Source: an uncultured Dysosmobacter sp. (lineage in GTDB: Bacteria; Bacillota; Clostridia; Oscillospirales; Oscillospiraceae). From it: a stretch of 64,000 nucleotides of DNA. The notes under the pieces are model-generated. The model was not told where the DNA came from and did not search any database. It worked only from the letters and a program-made list of their open reading frames with translations. The DNA lies in the NCBI RefSeq assembly GCF_947631165.1, contig NZ_CANRKH010000015.1:1-64000 (forward strand). The letters run 5' to 3'. Positions 58,001 through 64,000 of the stretch are shown piece by piece. Within the stretch, counting starts at the first letter, position 1, and each line of letters begins with the position of its first letter. The position numbers and the translations under genes were made by a program.

Positions 58001-58140
58001 CAATTAGGGATTAAACTAATTAGGGATTAGGAGTTAGGAATTACCGGCTTTGCCGGTCACTTTATTCCAGCTCCTCAAGGGGGAGCTGCCGCCGCAGGCG
58101 GCTGAAGGGGAATTTTTCATTCCGAACCCCTCATTCCTCA
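58001..58140. repeat. Interspersed repeat: ATTAGGR heptamers plus short hairpins, related to 15854-15940
   Basis: AATTAGGGATTAGGAGTTAGGAATT ... ACCGGCtttGCCGGT, GCTCCtcaaggGGGAGC, GCCGCcgcaGGCGGC ... CATTCCGAACCCCTCATTCCTCA. Confidence 0.7.
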
Positions 58141-59403
58141 ATGTTTCGGCGTCCAGCGGACCTCCCGCTGGGGGCGGACGTCCAGGTCGATGATGTCCCG
58201 AGCGTCGTAGAACTGCTCATACCAGCTCAGCACCTTGTCGCTGCCCCGGAGGGTGGTGCCGTCGGGGTGGAGGCGGTCACAGATCACGGCGCAGATGTCC
58301 TTTTTGATGCTGCTGTAGCTCTCGATACCCACGGAGGCAAACACCCGGAAGCCCTGACTCTGGAGATACTGGAAGATGGGACCGGTCTGGCGCACGTCAT
58401 CGCCGTCGGGCCGGGCGCCGTGAGGGTAGTACAAAATGGTGGTGGGTCCCACCAGGCTGCCCACCTCATCCAACCATTTTTGGGTGTCCGCCTGGACCAC
58501 CTCCAGGGACTTTTTGGCCAGGTTGATGTGGCCCCAGGTGTGGCTGCCGAAGGTCCAGCCGGTGCGCTTCAGCTCCGCGATGATGGGCTTGACGGCCTCC
58601 CGCTCCTTCTGGCGTTTGGCCTCGTGCTCGGCGGACTGGTCCTCCTTCTCCGTCATGGTGCGGTAGCCCAGGATGCCGCAGTAGCCCGTCAGGCTCAAAC
58701 TTCCCTTGGCACCGAAGGGGGAGAAATCCGGATGCTCCTCCACGAACTTGTCCAGGATGGGGATGGCGTCCAGGTCCCGGCTGGTGACTTCGTTGCCCGC
58801 CGGGTCCTTGCCCCAGGACCAGATTTTGCCGTCCTCTCCGATAATGAGCTTGTAGGTGAAGCCGTTCTCCAGCATATAAGGATAGTAGTTGGTGTCGTCA
58901 TAGGAAAAGATCAGGGGTTTTTTGCCCTCCGGGATATACAGGGTGTTGCGGACCATTTTGGGCTGGCCGTCCTCGCCGGTGACTTCGCTCCACACGTCGC
59001 CAATGTCCACCAGAATATAGCCTTTGTCATAGACGCTCTGGAGGATCTTGTTGTACTCGTCCACCGTTACCATATAGTCGTCGATGCCGTCGGACTGGCG
59101 GTCCCCGTCAAAGGCCAGCTCTGGATAGGCTACCACCGGGTGGAAGAACAGGTGCTCCACAATGCCGTCCCAGGCTGTGTAGGTCACGCCGTCCCGGACG
59201 CCGCCCTCCGGCAGCACCGTGGGGTCGTAAATGACGTAAGGCTCCGGTTCCGGCATTTCCGGCTCCTCCGGGACCTTCGCCTGGTCAGGGGATTCCGGCT
59301 GAGAGGGACCATCGTTCTCAGGAGCGGTGGGCGCATGGCCGCCGCAGGCGGCAAGGGAGGACAGCAGGAGCAGAGTCAGCAGCAGGGCGGGGATTCGGCG
59401 CAT
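58138..59403 (-). CDS. Polysaccharide deacetylase family lipoprotein
   Basis: Lipobox LSSLAACGG; LIFSYDDTNYY, GWTFGSHTWGHINL, LYYPHGARP. Confidence 0.87.
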   Translation of the reverse strand: MRRIPALLLTLLLLSSLAACGGHAPTAPENDGPSQPESPDQAKVPEEPEMPEPEPYVIYDPTVLPEGGVRDGVTYTAWDGIVEHLFFHPVVAYPELAFDGDRQSDGIDDYMVTVDEYNKILQSVYDKGYILVDIGDVWSEVTGEDGQPKMVRNTLYIPEGKKPLIFSYDDTNYYPYMLENGFTYKLIIGEDGKIWSWGKDPAGNEVTSRDLDAIPILDKFVEEHPDFSPFGAKGSLSLTGYCGILGYRTMTEKEDQSAEHEAKRQKEREAVKPIIAELKRTGWTFGSHTWGHINLAKKSLEVVQADTQKWLDEVGSLVGPTTILYYPHGARPDGDDVRQTGPIFQYLQSQGFRVFASVGIESYSSIKKDICAVICDRLHPDGTTLRGSDKVLSWYEQFYDARDIIDLDVRPQREVRWTPKH

Positions 59404-59490
59404 GGTGGGTCATCCTTTCTGTCGGATCGTTTGATATTTCTAGTATAACAGGTAATTTGACAAAAAGAAGCAACAAATCGGTTACAAAAT

Positions 59491-59514
59491 AAGGGAGGGC
59501 ATGCGCCCTCCCTT
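59491..59514 (-). terminator. Stem-loop at 3' end of spoVAE
   Basis: AAGGGAGGGC-atgc-GCCCTCCCTT. Confidence 0.75.
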
Positions 59515-59869
59515 ACCGCTTGTTTCCGGGTTTGAAAATAACCGCCATCAGCACAGCAAAAACCACTGCCGCCGTAATGCCGCCAGCGGCGGCGGTCAAA
59601 CCGCCGGTGAGGACGCCCAGCCAGCCCTGCTCCGACACGGCTTTTTCCACGCCTTTGGCCAGCAAATGGCCAAAGCCCGTCAGGGGGACTGTGGCCCCGG
59701 CACCGCCCCAGTCGGCGATGGGCTGGTACAGTCCCAGTGCGCTGAGCAGCACGCCCGCCACCACATAGCCTGTCAGGATGCGGGCGGGGGTCAGCTTTGT
59801 ACGGTCGATGAGGATCTGGCCAATGGCACAGAGAACGCCGCCGCAGAGGAACGCATTGAGATATTCCAT
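59513..59869 (-). CDS. spoVAE: Stage V sporulation protein AE
   Basis: AFLCGGVLCAIGQILIDRTKLTPARILTGYVVAGVLLSALGLYQP, GFGHLLAKGV. Confidence 0.92.
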   Translation of the reverse strand: MEYLNAFLCGGVLCAIGQILIDRTKLTPARILTGYVVAGVLLSALGLYQPIADWGGAGATVPLTGFGHLLAKGVEKAVSEQGWLGVLTGGLTAAAGGITAAVVFAVLMAVIFKPGNKR

Positions 59870-59984
59870 AGAGATGCCTCCTGTTTCGATTCTGCTGTCA
59901 GTGTTCCCGCGGGAGGGCGGAACTATGCGGAAGCGGAGCCGCTTACGCGGCCCCGCTTCCAGAAGGGAGAGAGAAAAAGCATGG

Positions 59985-61688
59985 TCAGTTGGCGTCCTGG
60001 AGGGCGTCGTAGCCCTGTTCGCCGGTGCGGACCTTGATGACGTTCTCTACGTTGTAGACGAAGATCTTGCCATCGCCGATGCTGCCGGTGTACAGTACCT
60101 TCCGAGCGGTGTCCACCACTTGGGAGACAGGGACCTTGCTGACCACGATGGAGACCTGGATGCTGGGCAGCATGGTAGCCTCCACCCTGGCACCCCGGAA
60201 GTAACCCTCGGTCTTGCCCCGCTGCTCGCCGCAGCCCATGACATTGATGGCGGTCATGCCAGTGATGCCGATGTCGAACATGGCCCGCTTCAGTGCATCG
60301 AACCGCTCCATCTTGCAGAGAATATCCACTTTGGTCATTTTTACGCCGCCCACAGATGCGGGATCCGCCGCAGAGGGCGCCACCTCCACAGGGACGGATT
60401 CCTGGACGGGAACGCCGCCGGAGAGGACCTCCAGGCCGTCGGGGGTATCATCATAGGTAAAGGCGAAGCCGCCGTAGGCGGAGGGCAGGCCGTGCTCGGT
60501 GATGTCCAGGCCCTTCAGCTCCTCCTCGGCACTGACCCGCAGGCCGATGGTGTGCTTGATGAACTGGAACACGATGGTGATCGTGACGGCGGCCCAGGCG
60601 GCAGTGGCCAGTACGCCCACGCACTGGATCAGGAAGAAGTGGGCACCATGGCCGTAGAACAGGCCGTCGGTGGTGGAGAGCAGGCCGGTGAGAAGGGTGC
60701 CCAGAGCGCCGCAGACGCCGTGGACGGAGACCGCGCCCACCGGGTCGTCGATCTTCAGCACGGAATCGAAGAAGTTGACGGAGATGGGGAGCACCAGGCC
60801 CGCCGCCACGCCGATGACGGCGGCGCCGGCGGGGGACACTACATCACATCCGGCGGTGATGGCAACCAGACCTGCCAGAGCGGCGTTGAGCGTCATGCCC
60901 ACATCGGGCTTCTTATAGCGCAGCCAGGTATAGATCATGGTGACGCAGCAGGCCACGGCGGGAGCCATGTTGGTGGTGACGAAAATCAGTCCGGCGCTGG
61001 CGATGGTGTCGTCCCCGGTCATGCCCACAGTGGAGCAGCCGTTGAAGCCGAACCAGCAGAACCACAGGATGAACACGCCCAAAGCGCCCAGAGACAGGTT
61101 GTGGCCCAGGATGGCCCGGGGCTTGCCGTCCTTGTCATACTTGCCGATGCGGGGACCCAGAATGGCCGCGCCGATGCAGGCGCACACGCCGCCCACCATA
61201 TGGACCGCCGTGGAGCCGGCGAAATCGTGGAAGCCCATCTGGCTCAGCCAGCCGCCGCCCCAGATCCAGTGGCCGGAGATGGGGTAGATAAAGGCGGAGA
61301 TGCAGAAGGAGTAGATGCAGTAGGAGATGAACTTGGTGCGCTCCGCCATGGAGCCGGAGACGATAGTGGCGGCAGTGGCGCAGAACACCGTTTGGAAGAT
61401 CAGGTAGGCCATTAAGGGCACGCCCTCCGGCAGAACGGCGGCGTAGTCGCCCCGGACAAAGGGGTCAAGGCCGCCAATGATCGCGCCGGACCCGGCGAAC
61501 ATGATGCCGAAGCCCAGGACCCAGTAGGTGGGGGTCCCGATGCAGAAGTCCATCAGGTTCTTCATCAGGATGTTACCGGTGTTCTTGGCCCGGGTGAAGC
61601 CCGCCTCGCACATGGCGAAGCCTGCCTGCATCAAAAAGACCAGGGCTGCACCCAACAGGACCCAAATGGTATTGACAGCTGAATACAT
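59985..61688 (-). CDS. Ammonium transporter fused to C-terminal P-II domain
   Basis: AMT signature DFAGSTAVHMVGG; C-terminal MTKVDILCKMERFDALKRAMFDIGITGMTAINVMGCGEQRG...; start trimmed to MYSAVNTIW. Confidence 0.94.
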   Translation of the reverse strand: MYSAVNTIWVLLGAALVFLMQAGFAMCEAGFTRAKNTGNILMKNLMDFCIGTPTYWVLGFGIMFAGSGAIIGGLDPFVRGDYAAVLPEGVPLMAYLIFQTVFCATAATIVSGSMAERTKFISYCIYSFCISAFIYPISGHWIWGGGWLSQMGFHDFAGSTAVHMVGGVCACIGAAILGPRIGKYDKDGKPRAILGHNLSLGALGVFILWFCWFGFNGCSTVGMTGDDTIASAGLIFVTTNMAPAVACCVTMIYTWLRYKKPDVGMTLNAALAGLVAITAGCDVVSPAGAAVIGVAAGLVLPISVNFFDSVLKIDDPVGAVSVHGVCGALGTLLTGLLSTTDGLFYGHGAHFFLIQCVGVLATAAWAAVTITIVFQFIKHTIGLRVSAEEELKGLDITEHGLPSAYGGFAFTYDDTPDGLEVLSGGVPVQESVPVEVAPSAADPASVGGVKMTKVDILCKMERFDALKRAMFDIGITGMTAINVMGCGEQRGKTEGYFRGARVEATMLPSIQVSIVVSKVPVSQVVDTARKVLYTGSIGDGKIFVYNVENVIKVRTGEQGYDALQDAN

Positions 61689-61711
61689 AAGATTCCCTCC
61701 TCTAAAACAAA

Positions 61712-61758
61712 AAGGCAAGGGCGCCGGAGAGATCTGCTCTCTCAGGCGCCCTTGCCTT
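61712..61758 (-). terminator. Terminator-type hairpin directly upstream of amt RBS (possible attenuator)
   Basis: AAGGCAAGGGCGCC / GGCGCCCTTGCCTT perfect 14-bp stem, TTTTTGTTTT on minus strand, then AGAGGAGGG RBS. Confidence 0.75.
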
Positions 61759-61872
61759 GCGATGGTATGACTTTACCACGGGAGGTCATACGTCGTCAAT
61801 GGGCGGATTTGCCAAGAAATTCACGGATTTGTCAAAAAAGTTCTCTGGTATTTATATAGATTAACTATGCCC

Positions 61873-63273
61873 TCACATTGTCCGCACCAGGTTGGTGTAG
61901 CCGATCAGGTATTCGTCTACCTCTGCGGCGGCGGCGCGGCCCTCAGCAATGGCCCACACCACCAGGGACTGGCCCCGGCGCATGTCGCCGGCGGCAAAGA
62001 CCTTTTCCACGTTGGTGGCGAAGCCTCCTTCCGCCGTGCGGACAGTGCGGTCCGCCGCCACGCCGAAGGCGGCGCAGACATCGTTTTCGCAGCCGGCAAA
62101 GCCGGTGGCGGCGATCAGCAGGGAACAGGGCAGGGTCTCGCCCGCCGTGGTGGTGACGCCGGTAAGAGCGCCGCTCTCATCCGTTACCAGGGACTGGACC
62201 TGGACGCCGAACCGGCGGGGGTCGCGGCCGGTGACGGCCAGGGCCTCCTCATGGGCATAGTCCAGGGGGAGCGCTCCATCCTTCAAATAGTCGCTCTCTG
62301 GGCGGCGGACCAGCTGGGCCACGGAGGCGGCTCCTTCCCGCAGGGCAGTGGCCACGCAGTCGCTGGCGGTGTCGCCGGTGCCGATGATGACCACATCCCG
62401 CCCCCCGGCGGCGGGGCAGGCGGCATCCGTTTTACGGAAGATGTGCCGCTCCACGGCGGCCTTCAGGTATTCGGTGCCGTAGTACACGCCGGAGACCCCG
62501 GCGGTGTCCAGACCCAGGGGACGGGGCTTGCCCGCGCCGCAGCAGAGGACCACCGCGTCATATTCCGACAGCAATCGCCGGGCGGTCTTGGGGACGGCGG
62601 CATCCACGCCGCAGACGAAGCTGACGCCCTCGTCGGTCATCAGGTCGATGCGGCGCCGCACCACGTCTTTGGGCAGCTTCATATTGGGGATGCCATAGGT
62701 CAGCAGGCCGCCGGGATGTTCCTCCCGTTCCACCACCGTGACGGAGTGGCCCCGGTGATTGAGCTGATCGGCCACTGCCAGGCCCGCAGGGCCGGAGCCC
62801 ACCACACAGACCTTTTTGCCCGACCACTGGGGCGGACGGCGGCGCTTGATGGCTTTGGAGGCGAAGGCATCCTCAATGACGCACAGCTCATTGTCCCGGA
62901 CAGTGACGGGGCTGCCGTAGATGCCGCAGATGCAGGCGTGTTCACAGGGGGCGGGGCATACCCGACCGGTGAACTCCGGGAAGTTGTTGGTTTTCAGCAG
63001 ACGGCTCAGGGCGTGGAGCCGGTTGCCTGCGAAGATCATGTCGTTCCACTCGGGGATCAGATTGTGCAGGGGACAGCCGAAGGTCTGTCCCTCCCACACC
63101 ATACCGGTCTGGCAGTAGGGCACGCCGCAGTTCATGCAGCGGCCGCCCTGCTGTTCCCGGGCAGTGTCGGGCAGGGGGATGTGAAATTCATTCCAGTCCC
63201 GGACCCGTTCCTCCGGGGGCCGGGAGGCGTCGCTTTTGCGGGTGTATTCCAAAAAACCCGTTGTCTTTCCCAT
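61873..63273 (-). CDS. gltD: Glutamate synthase small subunit
   Basis: CMNCGVPYCQTG, CEHACICG, VGSGPAGLAVADQL, ATGFAGCEND. Confidence 0.96.
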   Translation of the reverse strand: MGKTTGFLEYTRKSDASRPPEERVRDWNEFHIPLPDTAREQQGGRCMNCGVPYCQTGMVWEGQTFGCPLHNLIPEWNDMIFAGNRLHALSRLLKTNNFPEFTGRVCPAPCEHACICGIYGSPVTVRDNELCVIEDAFASKAIKRRRPPQWSGKKVCVVGSGPAGLAVADQLNHRGHSVTVVEREEHPGGLLTYGIPNMKLPKDVVRRRIDLMTDEGVSFVCGVDAAVPKTARRLLSEYDAVVLCCGAGKPRPLGLDTAGVSGVYYGTEYLKAAVERHIFRKTDAACPAAGGRDVVIIGTGDTASDCVATALREGAASVAQLVRRPESDYLKDGALPLDYAHEEALAVTGRDPRRFGVQVQSLVTDESGALTGVTTTAGETLPCSLLIAATGFAGCENDVCAAFGVAADRTVRTAEGGFATNVEKVFAAGDMRRGQSLVVWAIAEGRAAAAEVDEYLIGYTNLVRTM

Positions 63274-63291
63274 AGTATCCGGCCTCCTTTC

Positions 63292-64000
<709 letters not shown>

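Overview
This 64-kb window looks like chromosomal sequence from a GC-rich, endospore-forming Firmicute (an Oscillospiraceae-like gut clostridium; inferred from gene content and order, not searched). It is mostly housekeeping and metabolic: (i) the end of an ABC sugar-importer operon with HAD, PfkB kinase and MBL hydrolase genes; (ii) a LacI-regulated MBL + tripartite tricarboxylate transporter (TctCBA) operon; (iii) rubrerythrin, TrxB and a Na/Pi symporter; (iv) a minus-strand rimP-nusA-ylxR-ylxQ-infB-rbfA-nrnA-truB-ribF region; (v) a Zn/Mn-type ABC transporter with a Fur-family regulator; (vi) an uncharacterised DUF4173/DUF2975/HTH membrane cluster; (vii) MarR plus two ABC exporters, and a MATE pump; (viii) an SLH-trypsin protease; (ix) yqfC-yqfD-phoH-ybeY, recD2, comF, mreB/mbl; (x) spoVAE, an Amt-PII fusion and gltD/gltB (gltB runs off the end). 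I see no rRNA, tRNA, CRISPR, prophage or recognisable defence island. The most interesting unannotated signals are intergenic: a candidate ~100-nt sRNA (minus strand, ~32350-32247) with consensus promoter, 5' hairpin, C/U-rich anti-Shine-Dalgarno segment and intrinsic terminator; a 272-bp TA-flanked MITE-like element between rimP and nusA; several palindromic repeat families; operator-like sites for LacI, Fur/Zur and two XRE regulators; and a terminator-containing leader directly upstream of the amt-PII gene. All functional assignments were made by eye from motifs and family recognition; no database search was run.
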